64,000 bases of DNA from Streptomyces cucumeris (GCF_024295805.1 NZ_JANCLX010000010.1:1-64000), one strand, 5' to 3'; counted from the stretch's first letter, positions 26,099 through 35,007 are shown. A program made the numbers and translations. The notes: generated by a model from the letters alone, not told the origin.

Positions 26099-26980
26099 AT
26101 GGCAGACCGTCCGGCCCGCAGGAGTCCCCGCCCCCACCGTGCCCAGGTGGTGCGCACCGACCGGCTCACCCCACATATGGTGCGGGTGGTGCTGGGCGGT
26201 GACGGCCTGGCCGGGTTCGCGGCGGGCGAGTGGACCGACCACTATGTGAAGCTGCTCTTCCCGGCCCCGGGCGTCAGCTATCCCGAGCCGTTCGACATCG
26301 AGCGGATCCGGGCCGAGTTCCCGCGGGCCCAGTGGCCGGTGACGCGTACGTACACGGTGCGCGCGTGGGACCCGGCGGCGCGCGAGCTGACGCTGGACTT
26401 CGTGGTCCACGGTGACGAGGGGCTGGCCGGCCCCTGGGCCGCCGGGGCCGAACCCGGCCAGGAGATCCACCTGCTGGGACCGGGCGGCGCCTACGCCCCG
26501 AGCGCGGACGCGGACTGGCATCTGCTCGTCGGGGACGAGAGCGCGCTCCCCGCGATCGCCACCGCGCTGGAGCGGCTCGCCGCGGCACCGGACGGGTCCG
26601 GCGGCGCGGACCGCGCCCCGGTGCGGGCCTTCGTGGAGGTCGCGGGGCCCGAGGAGGAGCACAAGCTGACCGTGCCGGAGGGCGTGGAGATCACCTGGCT
26701 GCACCGGGGTACGGCGCCCGTGGGCGAGGCACTGGTGGACGCCGTGCGCTCGCTGGAGTTCCCGCCGGGCGAGGTGCACGCCTTCGTCCACGGCGAAGCG
26801 GGCTTCGTGAAGGAGATCCGCCGCCATCTGCGGCTGGAGCGGCAGGTGCCGCGCGAGTGGCTGTCCATCTCCGGCTACTGGCGCCGCGGTCACAACGAGG
26901 ACGGCTGGCAGGCGTCCAAGCGGGAGTGGAACGAGCAGGTGGAGTCCGAGCAGGAGGGCGCGCGGCAGGACGCCGCGTAG
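26099..26980 (+). CDS. Siderophore-interacting protein (flavin-dependent ferric reductase)
   Basis: A 293-residue SIP-family protein. The FAD-binding domain shows RTYTVRAWDP (the RxYT flavin motif) and FVVHGDEGLAGPWA. The C-terminal NAD(P)-binding part contains LLVGDESALPAIATALE, and the family ending SGYWRRGHNEDGW is present. It reduces ferric siderophores to release iron in the cytoplasm. Start ATG 26099 follows AGGGAGA at a good distance. The iron box directly upstream and the strong terminator downstream mark it as a single iron-regulated unit. Confidence 0.93.
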   Translation: MADRPARRSPRPHRAQVVRTDRLTPHMVRVVLGGDGLAGFAAGEWTDHYVKLLFPAPGVSYPEPFDIERIRAEFPRAQWPVTRTYTVRAWDPAARELTLDFVVHGDEGLAGPWAAGAEPGQEIHLLGPGGAYAPSADADWHLLVGDESALPAIATALERLAAAPDGSGGADRAPVRAFVEVAGPEEEHKLTVPEGVEITWLHRGTAPVGEALVDAVRSLEFPPGEVHAFVHGEAGFVKEIRRHLRLERQVPREWLSISGYWRRGHNEDGWQASKREWNEQVESEQEGARQDAA

Positions 26981-27019
26981 CCACACCGCGGCGCGTGGCG
27001 CCGCGGACGACCACCATGC

Positions 27020-27060
27020 GATGGCCCCGGCCGGGGTGAGGACACCCGGCCGGGGCCATC
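27020..27060 (+). terminator. 16-bp hairpin after the siderophore-interacting-protein gene
   Basis: GATGGCCCCGGCCGGG and CCCGGCCGGGGCCATC pair perfectly around a 9-nt loop, 40 bases past the stop. Confidence 0.8.
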
Positions 27061-27511
27061 GGCGTATGCGGCCGCCGTGCTGCCGCCGTCCTCGGCGGTG
27101 GACGGTCACCGGGAATGATGGCGACTCGGGACGAGGGGCGCACTCCCGCGCGAAAAAGATGTGTCGGCTTTTAAGCCGATTTTCCGATGAGTGTTGCGAT
27201 GACCCCTATTGCACCTGTCGCACCTATCACCCGATTGCTTTAATCAACTCAGCGAGATTGGCACGCAGCACCTGGTTCTCGGCGCCGACTGGTTGCGCCG
27301 GCGCGACGCAGGCCGCGACGGTCCCCAGCGTGTTCGATCCTCATCGCTTCTGAACCCTCGTCATCGCTTCGCATCCGTACCCGGGATGCCAGGCGCGGCC
27401 TCGGGCCGCGCAGGTCAGCGGCCCGCTCATCCCTGGCGCCGGACGGCCCGGGCCCGAGCCCCGGTGCCCCCCGAACCCCCGCAACCCACCCCTGGCCGAG
27501 CGGCCCCTCAT
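27061..27511. other. Long AT-richer leader upstream of the IPT/TIG genes
   Basis: No gene is recognised. Bases from about 27150 to 27290 are markedly less GC-rich than their surroundings. They include the inverted repeat TCGGCTT-TT-AAGCCGA (27164-27179). A second hairpin, GCGCGGCC-TCG-GGCCGCGC, lies at 27392-27410. The region probably carries the promoter and a long 5' leader of the IPT/TIG operon. Confidence 0.45.
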
Positions 27512-27524
27512 AGGAGGCAACATC

Positions 27525-28322
27525 ATGGCAACCATCACGTCCCTGGTGGACACCACTACCAGTACCAACCAGGGCAAGGCCGGTGACACGCTCCAGATCA
27601 ACGGCACCGCCATGGGGACGACCACCAAGGTGAACTTCGGTACGAAGACCATCACCACCGGACTGACCGTCACCGCCACCCAGGTCACCTGCACCATCCC
27701 CTCAGGGCTGTGCGCGGGCCAGGTGGCCGTGAGCGTCACCAGCAACACCAACGTCACCAGTAACACCCTGCCGTTCTTCCTGATCGCCGAGCCGTCCACC
27801 AGCGGTGTGAGCGCCACCTGTGGTCCCGCCGCCGGTGGTACCTCGGTCACCGTCTTCGGCAGCAACTTCTTGACCGGGACCGGGGTCACGGTGGGCGGCA
27901 CGGCGGTCACCCCGACCCCGACCTTCAGCTCCAACTCGCAGGTCACCTTCAACACACCGGCGCACACGATGGTCAACCCGTGCATCGACACGGTGAACGT
28001 CGTGGTGACCACGGCGGGCGGTTCGAGCACCCCGGTCAGCAACCTGGCCCAGTTCTCGTACTACACCACCCCGGCCATCACCTCCGTGGCGCCCACCACG
28101 GGCACCGAGGGTGACAGCGTCACGGTCAACGGCACCTGTCTGGTGGACGTCGTGTCGGTCGAGTTCGACGACGGGACGAACACCATCGCCGCCGACTTCA
28201 CCAGCCTCGGCAACACCCAGCTGGTCGCCACGGTGCCCGCCGGCCTCGACGCCGGCGCCGGGACCATCACCGTCACCACCTGTGGCGGCGCCTCCAACGC
28301 CCAGGCGTTCACCATCACCTGA
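27525..28322 (+). CDS. IPT/TIG-repeat protein (three domains), no signal peptide
   Basis: A 265-residue protein made of three immunoglobulin-like IPT/TIG repeats (about residues 1-88, 89-182 and 183-265), each with the pattern PxxGxxGGTSVTVxGxxF and ending in VxTxxGxSN. It is Thr-, Val- and Gly-rich, almost without Lys or Arg. Cysteines occur in pairs (CTIPSGLC; ATCGP and VNPCID; NGTC and TTCGG). There is no signal peptide, Tat motif or membrane segment. Start ATG 27525 follows AGGAGGC at 27511-27517. I do not know its role; these domains usually serve as extracellular adhesive or spacer modules. The next gene encodes a longer relative. Confidence 0.85.
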   Translation: MATITSLVDTTTSTNQGKAGDTLQINGTAMGTTTKVNFGTKTITTGLTVTATQVTCTIPSGLCAGQVAVSVTSNTNVTSNTLPFFLIAEPSTSGVSATCGPAAGGTSVTVFGSNFLTGTGVTVGGTAVTPTPTFSSNSQVTFNTPAHTMVNPCIDTVNVVVTTAGGSSTPVSNLAQFSYYTTPAITSVAPTTGTEGDSVTVNGTCLVDVVSVEFDDGTNTIAADFTSLGNTQLVATVPAGLDAGAGTITVTTCGGASNAQAFTIT

Positions 28323-28393
28323 TCCGGCACCGTCCGGTATCACCCCACCCCGTCCCCCGTCCGCACACCAGGCGCCGGGCGAGCGGCGACCCC

Positions 28394-28428
28394 CGCGCTC
28401 TGGCCGACAGCCCATCGGCCAGAGCGCG
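28394..28428 (+). terminator. Hairpin between the two IPT/TIG genes
   Basis: CGCGCTCTGGCCGA and TCGGCCAGAGCGCG pair over 14 bp with a 7-nt loop, in the 137-base gap. It may terminate some transcripts or act as an RNA-processing/stability element. Confidence 0.6.
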
Positions 28429-28459
28429 GCCGCCTGCCAGGCACGAGAAGGAGAGCACG

Positions 28460-29971
28460 ATGGCCCCCGTAGTGACCAGTGTCAGCCCGAATCAGGGCGC
28501 CACGACGGGAGGTACTTCCGTCACCATCACCGGCACCGGCTTCCCGGGCGCCACCGTCGTCAGGTTCGGCTCCCAACTGGCCACCAACGTGGTCGTGGTG
28601 AGCAACACGCAGATCACCGCCAAGACACCGGCGGGAACAGGCACGGTCAAGGTCACCGTCACGGGACCGAGCGGCACCAGTACGCAGAACGTGTTCTATA
28701 CGTACACCACGGTGGCGACACCGCTGCTGACGAGTCTCAGCCCCAGCTCCGGTCCTGCGGCGGGCGGCAACACGGTGACGCTGAACGGCGCGAACCTCAC
28801 CGGGGCGACCCAGGTGCTCTTCGGCGCCACACCCGCCACCATCCTCACCAACACCGCCACCCAAATCACCGTCACCGCACCACCCGGAACAGGCACCATC
28901 AACGTCACCGCCACCACACCCGGCGGAACCAGCAACACCCTCCCCTACACCTACATCACCACCCCCGCACCCACCCTCACCAGCCTCAGCCCCACCTCCG
29001 GCCCCACCACCGGCGGCAACACGGTGACGCTGAACGGCACCAACCTCACCGGAGCCACCCAAGTCCTCTTCGGCGCCACACCCGCCACCATCCTCACCAA
29101 CACCGCCACCCAAATCACCGTCACCGCACCACCCGGAACAGGCACCACCAACGTCACCGCCACCACACCCGGCGGAACCAGCAACAGCCTTCCGTACACC
29201 TACACCGCGGTGACCGCCCCCCTGCTCACCAGCCTCAGCCCCAGCTCCGGGCCCACCACCGGCGGCAACACCGTCACCCTCAACGGCACCAACCTCACCG
29301 GGGCGACCCAGGTGAGCTTCGGCGGGACCTCGGCCACCATCCTCACCAACACCGCCACCCAGATCACCGTCAGCGCTCCGGCCAGGCCGCCCGGTTCGGT
29401 CAGTGTCACGGTCACCACGCCCGGCGGGATCAGCAATCCGCTGGCGTACTTCTATGTCGCCGCGCCCACCGTGTCGGATCTGGCGCCGCACTTCGGGCCG
29501 TCCGCCGGAGGCAACACCGTCACCGTCTTCGGCACCGGGCTGACGCTCGCCGGCTCCGTCGACTTCGGCGGGAACCCGGCCACCTCGATCACCGTGATCT
29601 CGGACAACCAGCTCACCGTCACCGCACCGGCCGGTACCGGAACGGTCGCCGTCACCGTGACCACACCGGGCGGCACCAGTTCGACCGGGAGCGGGAACCC
29701 GTACTACACCTATCTCGGCGCACCGGTGCTCACCAGTCTCAACCCGGCCCAGGGGTCCGAGCTCGGCGGTGACTCCGTGGTGCTCAACGGGCTCAATCTG
29801 ACCTACACCGACGCCGTGACATTCGGCGGTGACCCCGCCGCGTTCTTCGCGATCTCGGACACCCAGGTGGTGGCGGTGGCCCCGGGCGGGGCTCCCGGCA
29901 CGGTCATGGTGGTGGCCCACACCCCGGCCGGGAACAGCAACTCCCTCTCCTACACCTACGAACCGTCCTGA
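28460..29971 (+). CDS. IPT/TIG-repeat protein (six domains) with near-identical internal repeats
   Basis: A 503-residue protein of six IPT/TIG repeats of about 83 residues, each like LTSLSPSSGPTTGGNTVTL, then GATQVLFG, and closing with LPYTYxT. There is no signal peptide or anchor. Start ATG 28460 follows AAGGAGAG. Domains 2 and 3 are nearly the same at DNA level: 28817-28937 and 29066-29186 differ at one base over 121, with a 249-bp period. Domain 4 is somewhat more diverged. This suggests recent domain duplication or gene conversion. Its stop lies 6 bases from the convergent helY stop, with no room for a terminator between them. Confidence 0.87.
   Translation: MAPVVTSVSPNQGATTGGTSVTITGTGFPGATVVRFGSQLATNVVVVSNTQITAKTPAGTGTVKVTVTGPSGTSTQNVFYTYTTVATPLLTSLSPSSGPAAGGNTVTLNGANLTGATQVLFGATPATILTNTATQITVTAPPGTGTINVTATTPGGTSNTLPYTYITTPAPTLTSLSPTSGPTTGGNTVTLNGTNLTGATQVLFGATPATILTNTATQITVTAPPGTGTTNVTATTPGGTSNSLPYTYTAVTAPLLTSLSPSSGPTTGGNTVTLNGTNLTGATQVSFGGTSATILTNTATQITVSAPARPPGSVSVTVTTPGGISNPLAYFYVAAPTVSDLAPHFGPSAGGNTVTVFGTGLTLAGSVDFGGNPATSITVISDNQLTVTAPAGTGTVAVTVTTPGGTSSTGSGNPYYTYLGAPVLTSLNPAQGSELGGDSVVLNGLNLTYTDAVTFGGDPAAFFAISDTQVVAVAPGGAPGTVMVVAHTPAGNSNSLSYTYEPS
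28817..29186 (+). repeat. Intragenic tandem repeat, 249-bp period
   Basis: A 121-bp stretch at 28817-28937 recurs at 29066-29186 with one mismatch; similar but weaker copies continue to about 29400. The period equals 83 codons, one IPT/TIG domain, so copy number can change without breaking the frame. Confidence 0.85.
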
Positions 29972-29977
29972 CCGGAC

Positions 29978-32800
29978 TCAGCCCACCGAGGAGTACGCGA
30001 CGACACCGCGCAGCAGCCCGTCGACCGCCCGGCGGGCGCTGCGCGCCACCGTGCCGTCGGGGGCGGCGGCCGCGATCTGCCCGAGCACATCGATGACCTG
30101 CTTGGTCCAGCGGACGAAGTCACCGGCGGGCATATCGATCTCGCGCAGCACCTCGTCCAGACCGTGACCGGAGGACCAGCGGTAGGCGGCCCAGGCGAAG
30201 CCCAGATCGGGTTCGCGCTGGCCGACGCCCTCGGCCTGGTTGATCCGGTGGTCCTCCTCCAGGGCGTCCAGCCGCCCCCAGATCCGCACCATCTCGCCCA
30301 GCGCCTCCTTGGCGCGGCCCGCGGGCAGCTTGGGCGGCAGCGCGTCGTCCGCGGAGCGGGCCTCGTAGACGAGGGCGGAGGCGCAGGCGGCCAGCTCGGC
30401 GGGGGCCAGCCCCTCCCAGACACCGTCCCGCAGACACTCACTGGCCAGCAGATCCAGCTCACCGTAGAGCCGGGCGAGCCGCTTGCCGTGGTCGGTGACC
30501 TCGTCACTGCGCAGATAGTCCAGCTCGGTCAGGAGCGCGCAGATCCGGTCGAAGGTGCGGGCGATGGTGTTCGTCCGGCCCTCGATACGCCGCTCCAGCT
30601 GCCTGGTGTCGCGCAGCAGCCGGTGGTAGCGCTCGCCCCAGCGGGCGTGGTCCTCACGGTCGGAGCAGCCGTGGCAGGGATGGGCGCGCAGGGCGGCCCG
30701 CAGCCGGGTGATCTCGGTGTCGTCGGCGGCGGCCGAACGCTCCTTGCGGTGGCGGCGTACGTCGTGGTGCCCGGCCTTGGTGCGCAGCGCGGAGGCCAGA
30801 TCGCGGCGGGACTGCGGACTGCGCGGATTGAACGACCGGGGGATCCGCATCCGGTCCAGCGGTTCGACGGGGATGGGGAAGTCGATCGAGGCGAGCCGCT
30901 TGACCTGGCGCTCGGCGGTGAGGACCAGCGGCCGGGGCCCGTCGTGGTGCTCGAAGCCGCGGTGGCCGTTGGAGCGGCCCGCGGGCAGCCCGGGGTCCAG
31001 CACCAACGCGAGTCCGGCGAACTTGCCGGTGGGCACATGGATCACATCGCCCGGCCGCAGCTTCTCCAGCGCGACCGCGGCGGCCGCGCGGCGCTGGGCC
31101 ACGCCCTGCCGGGCGAGCTCGCCCTCCCGGTCCTTCAGCTCGCGGCGCAGCCGGGCGTATTCGTCGAAGTCGCCGAGGTGGCAGGTCATGGAGTCGCGGT
31201 AGCCCTCGAGCCCCTCCTCGTTCCGCTGGACCTGGCGGGAGATGCCGACGACCGCCTTGTCCGCCTGGAACTGGGCGAAGGAGGTCTCCAGCAGTTCGCG
31301 CGAGCGGTGCCGCCCGAACTGCGAGACCAGGTTGACCGCCATGTTGTAGGACGGTTTGAAGGAGGAACGCAGCGGATAGGTGCGGGTGCCGGCGAGCCCG
31401 GCGAGCGCGGCCGGGTCCATGGCGCGCTGCCACAGCACCACCGCGTGGCCCTCGACGTCGATACCGCGCCGTCCGGCCCGGCCGGTCAACTGGGTGTACT
31501 CACCGGGGGTGATGTCGGCGTGCTGTTCGCCGTTCCACTTGACCAGCTTCTCCAGCACCACCGAGCGGGCGGGCATGTTGATGCCGAGGGCCAGGGTCTC
31601 GGTGGCGAAGACCGCCTTGACCAGGCCGCGGGTGAACAGCTCCTCGACCACCTCCTTGAAGGTGGGGAGCATTCCGGCGTGGTGGGCGGCGATACCGCGC
31701 TCCAGGCCCTCGAGCCATTCGAAGTACCCCAGGACATGGAGGTCTTCGTCGGGGATGCCCGCGGTGCGCTCCTCGACTATCGACCGCACCTGGGCGCGCG
31801 CCGCGTCGTCGTTCAGCCGCAGCCCCGCGTACAGGCACTGCTGGACGGCCGATTCACAGCCCGCGCGGCTGAAGATGAAGGTGATGGCGGGCAACAGCCC
31901 CTCGGCGTCGAGCCGGTCGATGACCTCCGCCCTGCCCGGTGTCCAGATCCGGCTGCGCTGACGGCGCTCGCGCTCCCGGTCGGCCTCCCGCACCGGGCGG
32001 CCGCGGCGCTTGTCTCGGCCGAAGCCGGGGCGGCTGTTCTCCATCCGGGCCAGCCGGACCAGGTCGGGGTTGACCTCACGGCGGCCGCCGCGGTCGCCCT
32101 CCTGGCCGTTCTTCTCCTCGAAGAGGTCGTACATCCGGCGCCCGGCGAGCACGTGCTGCCACAGCGGCACCGGACGGTGCTCGGAGACGATCACCTCGGT
32201 GTCACCGCGGACGGTGTCCAGCCAGTCGCCGAACTCCTCGGCATTGGAGACCGTGGCCGACAGTGACACCAGGGTCACCGACGCCGGGAGGTGGATGATG
32301 ACCTCTTCCCAGACGGCGCCGCGGAACCGGTCGGAGAGGTAGTGGACCTCGTCCATCACCACATAGCCCAGTCCGAGCAGTGACTGCGAGCCCGCGTAGA
32401 GCATGTTGCGCAGCACTTCGGTGGTCATGACGACCACCGGTGCCTCGGAGTTGACGCTGTTGTCACCGGTGAGCAGACCGACCTTGTCGGCGCCGTAGCG
32501 TTTGACGAGGTCGGCGTACTTCTGGTTGGACAGCGCCTTGATGGGCGTGGTGTAGAAGCACTTCCGGCCCTGGGTCAGCGCCAGGTGGACGGCGAATTCG
32601 CCCACGATGGTCTTGCCCGAGCCGGTGGGGGCGGCGACCAGCACGCCCTTGCCGGACTCCAGGGCCTTGCACGCCTCGATCTGGAACTCGTCCAGCGCGA
32701 AGTCGTACATCTCTCGGAAGGGGGCCAGCGCGGTGGCCTGCTCGGCGGCCCGGACCCGGGCCGCGGCATAGCGCTCGGCGGGAGATAGCTCGTCGGTCAT
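29978..32800 (-). CDS. helY: Ski2-like DEAD/DEVH-box RNA helicase
   Basis: A 940-residue superfamily-2 helicase. Motif I is APTGSGKT, motif Ia TTPIKALSNQK, motif II VVMDEVHYL, motif III LSATVSN, and motif VI GRAGRRGID. A long C-terminal rRNA-processing-arch-like region (DSHCT domain) follows. Homologues in Streptomyces and Mycobacterium are HelY. Start ATG 32800 (MTDELSPAERY) is favoured over an upstream in-frame codon. Its linkage to tatC, tatA and pafBC is the conserved actinobacterial order. Confidence 0.93.
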   Translation of the reverse strand: MTDELSPAERYAAARVRAAEQATALAPFREMYDFALDEFQIEACKALESGKGVLVAAPTGSGKTIVGEFAVHLALTQGRKCFYTTPIKALSNQKYADLVKRYGADKVGLLTGDNSVNSEAPVVVMTTEVLRNMLYAGSQSLLGLGYVVMDEVHYLSDRFRGAVWEEVIIHLPASVTLVSLSATVSNAEEFGDWLDTVRGDTEVIVSEHRPVPLWQHVLAGRRMYDLFEEKNGQEGDRGGRREVNPDLVRLARMENSRPGFGRDKRRGRPVREADRERERRQRSRIWTPGRAEVIDRLDAEGLLPAITFIFSRAGCESAVQQCLYAGLRLNDDAARAQVRSIVEERTAGIPDEDLHVLGYFEWLEGLERGIAAHHAGMLPTFKEVVEELFTRGLVKAVFATETLALGINMPARSVVLEKLVKWNGEQHADITPGEYTQLTGRAGRRGIDVEGHAVVLWQRAMDPAALAGLAGTRTYPLRSSFKPSYNMAVNLVSQFGRHRSRELLETSFAQFQADKAVVGISRQVQRNEEGLEGYRDSMTCHLGDFDEYARLRRELKDREGELARQGVAQRRAAAAVALEKLRPGDVIHVPTGKFAGLALVLDPGLPAGRSNGHRGFEHHDGPRPLVLTAERQVKRLASIDFPIPVEPLDRMRIPRSFNPRSPQSRRDLASALRTKAGHHDVRRHRKERSAAADDTEITRLRAALRAHPCHGCSDREDHARWGERYHRLLRDTRQLERRIEGRTNTIARTFDRICALLTELDYLRSDEVTDHGKRLARLYGELDLLASECLRDGVWEGLAPAELAACASALVYEARSADDALPPKLPAGRAKEALGEMVRIWGRLDALEEDHRINQAEGVGQREPDLGFAWAAYRWSSGHGLDEVLREIDMPAGDFVRWTKQVIDVLGQIAAAAPDGTVARSARRAVDGLLRGVVAYSSVG

Positions 32801-32911
32801 CGTACGTACGAGACTACCGGCCACCCCCGACAGCGCACGCGATCTTTATCCGGGCTTTGTGCGCCCCCCCGGCGCGCTCACCGTCCGCGTACGCGGTGGG
32901 ACCCTCGGCGG

Positions 32912-32942
32912 CGGGGGTCGGGTGCGTGGCGTCCGACCCCCG
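32912..32942 (-). terminator. Hairpin after tatC
   Basis: CGGGGGTCGG and CCGACCCCCG form a 10-bp perfect stem with an 11-nt loop, 12 bases past the tatC stop and upstream of helY. Confidence 0.6.
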
Positions 32943-32953
32943 TCCGGATCGCC

Positions 32954-33922
32954 TCAGGTGACGTCGTCGTAGCCGTTGCGCCGGGTGGGACCGGGCTCGT
33001 CGTCACCGCCGGTCAGCTCGGCCGGGGAGCCGCCGACGGGCTCGGGCGTCAGGTCCAGGTGCGACGCCTCGTCGTCGTCCAGACCGAAGTCGGGATCGGC
33101 GGCCCGGCGACGGGCCTTGCGCTTGTCGTTGAGGAGCGCGATGCCGCAGGCGCCGAAGTAGAGCACGGTGACCGGTCCGGCCAGGGCGAACATGCCGATG
33201 GGGTCGGTGCTCGGGGTGGCGATGGCACCGAAGACGGTGATGCCCATGATCATGCCGCGCCACCAGCCGATCATCCGGCGGCCGCTCAGGATGCCGGTGA
33301 AGTTCAGCAGGATCAGCAGCAGCGGGAGCTCGAAGGCGATCCCGAAGACCACGATCATGCGGGCCAGCAGATCGAGGAAGTCGTCCAGCGGGAGGAGGTT
33401 GTTGACCCCTTCGGGCGTGAACTCGAGCAGCACCTCGGCGCTCTTCGGAAGGATCCTGTACGCGAAGAAGGCACCGCCGACGAAGAGCGGCACACCGAGC
33501 CCGACGAAGAACAGACCGTACTTCTTCTCGTTGCGGTGCAGACCGGGCGCGAGGAACGCCCACAGCTGATACAGCCAGACCGGAGTGGCGAGGACCAGGC
33601 CGGTGGTGAAGGAGACCTTCAGCATGATGGTGAACGGCGACAGCAGACCGTTCGTGGTGAACTCCGCGCACCGCTTCCCGGTGTCCCCCCCACCGCCCCC
33701 GGTGAGCTGGGACACCTGTGTCCCTTCGGGGCAGCCGACGGACTCCAGGACCGGCGTCATCAAGAAGTCGACGATGTCCTTGTAGAAGAACATCGCCACG
33801 ATGGTGATCACGCAGATCGCCAGAAGCGATTTCACCAGCCGGTTGCGCAACTCGCGCAGGTGGTCCGAGAGGGGCATCCGCCCCTCAGGGTCCTTCTCCT
33901 TCTTGCGGGCAGACTTGAGCAA
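32954..33922 (-). CDS. tatC: Twin-arginine translocase subunit TatC
   Basis: A 322-residue membrane protein with six helices and the family start MPLSDHLRELRNRLVKSLLA, where the conserved Glu of HLRELR is part of the signal-peptide site. Other marks are PVWLYQLWAFLAPGL, FVGGAFFAYRILP and the final ITVFGAIATPSTDPIG. Start is TTG 33922 after GAGGACG. A 65-residue charged cytoplasmic tail is longer than in E. coli but normal for Streptomyces. With TatA just upstream it forms the Tat export machine, which would also export the amidohydrolase fusion found at 13.6 kb. Confidence 0.96.
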   Translation of the reverse strand: MLKSARKKEKDPEGRMPLSDHLRELRNRLVKSLLAICVITIVAMFFYKDIVDFLMTPVLESVGCPEGTQVSQLTGGGGGDTGKRCAEFTTNGLLSPFTIMLKVSFTTGLVLATPVWLYQLWAFLAPGLHRNEKKYGLFFVGLGVPLFVGGAFFAYRILPKSAEVLLEFTPEGVNNLLPLDDFLDLLARMIVVFGIAFELPLLLILLNFTGILSGRRMIGWWRGMIMGITVFGAIATPSTDPIGMFALAGPVTVLYFGACGIALLNDKRKARRRAADPDFGLDDDEASHLDLTPEPVGGSPAELTGGDDEPGPTRRNGYDDVT

Positions 33923-33982
33923 CCCACGTCCTCATCTCGTGCGTCGGACGGCTCATCGGAGCCGCCTTCAAGTGGCCCCGGG

Positions 33983-34273
33983 TCAGCGCTTGGTGGTGTC
34001 GCTCGGCTCGGAGACCGGGCGCGAACTGGTGACATCACCAGGGGCGGCCTGGATGGTGCGGTGCGCGCTCTGGTCCTGGCCGGGCGTGGGCGGGTCGGCC
34101 GGGGCGTTCTGCTGCTGCTGGCCGTCCGACTTCATGGCCTTGGCCTCGCTCTTGAGGATCCGGGCGGACTTGCCCAGGGAGCGCGCCATGTCGGGGAGCT
34201 TCTTCGCGCCGAACAGCAGCACGATGACGACCAGGATGAGGATGATCTCGGTGGCGCCGAGCCTTCCGAACAT
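33983..34273 (-). CDS. tatA: Twin-arginine translocase subunit TatA
   Basis: A 96-residue protein: a single N-terminal membrane helix (TEIILILVVIVLLF), the FG hinge motif (LFGAKKLPDMARSLGKSARI) and an amphipathic helix, then a polar tail rich in Gln and Pro. It supplies the pore-forming subunit for TatC encoded 60 bases downstream. The 231-base stretch upstream (34274-34504) holds no gene I can support and probably contains the tatAC promoter. Confidence 0.95.
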   Translation of the reverse strand: MFGRLGATEIILILVVIVLLFGAKKLPDMARSLGKSARILKSEAKAMKSDGQQQQNAPADPPTPGQDQSAHRTIQAAPGDVTSSRPVSEPSDTTKR

Positions 34274-34504
34274 AAGCGTCTACCTTCTCACCGAGGCGGC
34301 TGGGGGGTGGGCTGCCGGACCCGTCGGACATGCGTCCGGCCGCTGTGCTGTCAGCGATCGTAGCGCGCACGGGTAAACCCGGGGCAATCCCCGTGCAGAC
34401 GCCTGGTTGCGGCCCTCCGCCTCGTGTCCAAGGCCGCGAACAGTCAGCCTACCTCGGGCACACGGCTCCCATCAGGGCGCCCGCGGCCGATGCGCCGGAC
34501 GCGG

Positions 34505-34741
34505 TCAGTCGCGATCGGTGACCGTCGGTGCGGGCTGTCCCTCCCGGCGCAGCCCGTCGACGTGGGAGCCGAGGGGCACCGTGGCCCGTTCCAGATCCTC
34601 CGCGGCCCGGCTGATCCGCCGCGAGCTCTCGGCCACCTGCCGGGACAGTCTGCGCACCTCGGCGTGGACCCGTACCGCGCACAGCGCGAGCACGGCGAGT
34701 CCGCAGGAGGCGAGCGAGAGCGCGAGCATCGGCCAGAGCAT
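34505..34741 (-). CDS. Small single-pass membrane protein
   Basis: A 78-residue protein with one N-terminal helix (MLALSLASCGLAVLALCAV) followed by a charged, coiled-coil-like segment (EVRRLSRQVAESSRRISRAAEDLERA). Start ATG 34741. It lies 10 bases after the zinc-ribbon gene and in the same direction, so the two are cotranscribed with pafBC. The function is unknown; it is a conserved neighbour in Streptomyces as far as I recall. Confidence 0.7.
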   Translation of the reverse strand: MLWPMLALSLASCGLAVLALCAVRVHAEVRRLSRQVAESSRRISRAAEDLERATVPLGSHVDGLRREGQPAPTVTDRD

Positions 34742-34751
34742 GACGCAGAGC

Positions 34752-34994
34752 CTAGACCGTGGGGTGCAGCCGCAGCGTACGGACCCCGCCGCCGGTGAGC
34801 AGCTCCACGATCCGCTCACCGGCCGGTTTGCGGACCGCGGCGCCGCAGTCGGGGCAGGTGAAGGAGTAGAAGGTGGTGCGGTCGCTGGCTCCGATCGCCA
34901 GCCGGAGCGCGCCCGCGGCCAGCTCGAACCGGCCGCGGCAGTCCGGACAGGCGGCCTTGAAGAGCACCGCGGCGGGATTCCCCCCAGGCTTCAC
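34752..34994 (-). CDS. Small zinc-ribbon protein
   Basis: An 80-residue protein with two CPDC knuckles (AACPDCRGRF and FTCPDCGAAVR), about 35 residues apart, which should bind one zinc. Start GTG 34994 follows AAGGGA eight bases upstream; another in-frame GTG at 35015 overlaps the pafC stop. It lies between pafC and the small membrane protein in one transcript. No catalytic motif; its role is unknown. Confidence 0.7.
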   Translation of the reverse strand: MKPGGNPAAVLFKAACPDCRGRFELAAGALRLAIGASDRTTFYSFTCPDCGAAVRKPAGERIVELLTGGGVRTLRLHPTV

Positions 34995-35007
34995 TGTGTG
35001 CGTCCCT

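Noticed and set aside
27200..27586. Rightward and leftward frames in the IPT/TIG leader as small genes
   Set aside because: They lack ribosome-binding sites and family motifs, and one overlaps the first IPT/TIG gene in another frame.
28700..29400. Regularly spaced repeats suggesting a CRISPR array
   Set aside because: The period is 249 bp with coding-frame spacing and conserved IPT/TIG domains. There are no short repeat-spacer units and no cas genes.
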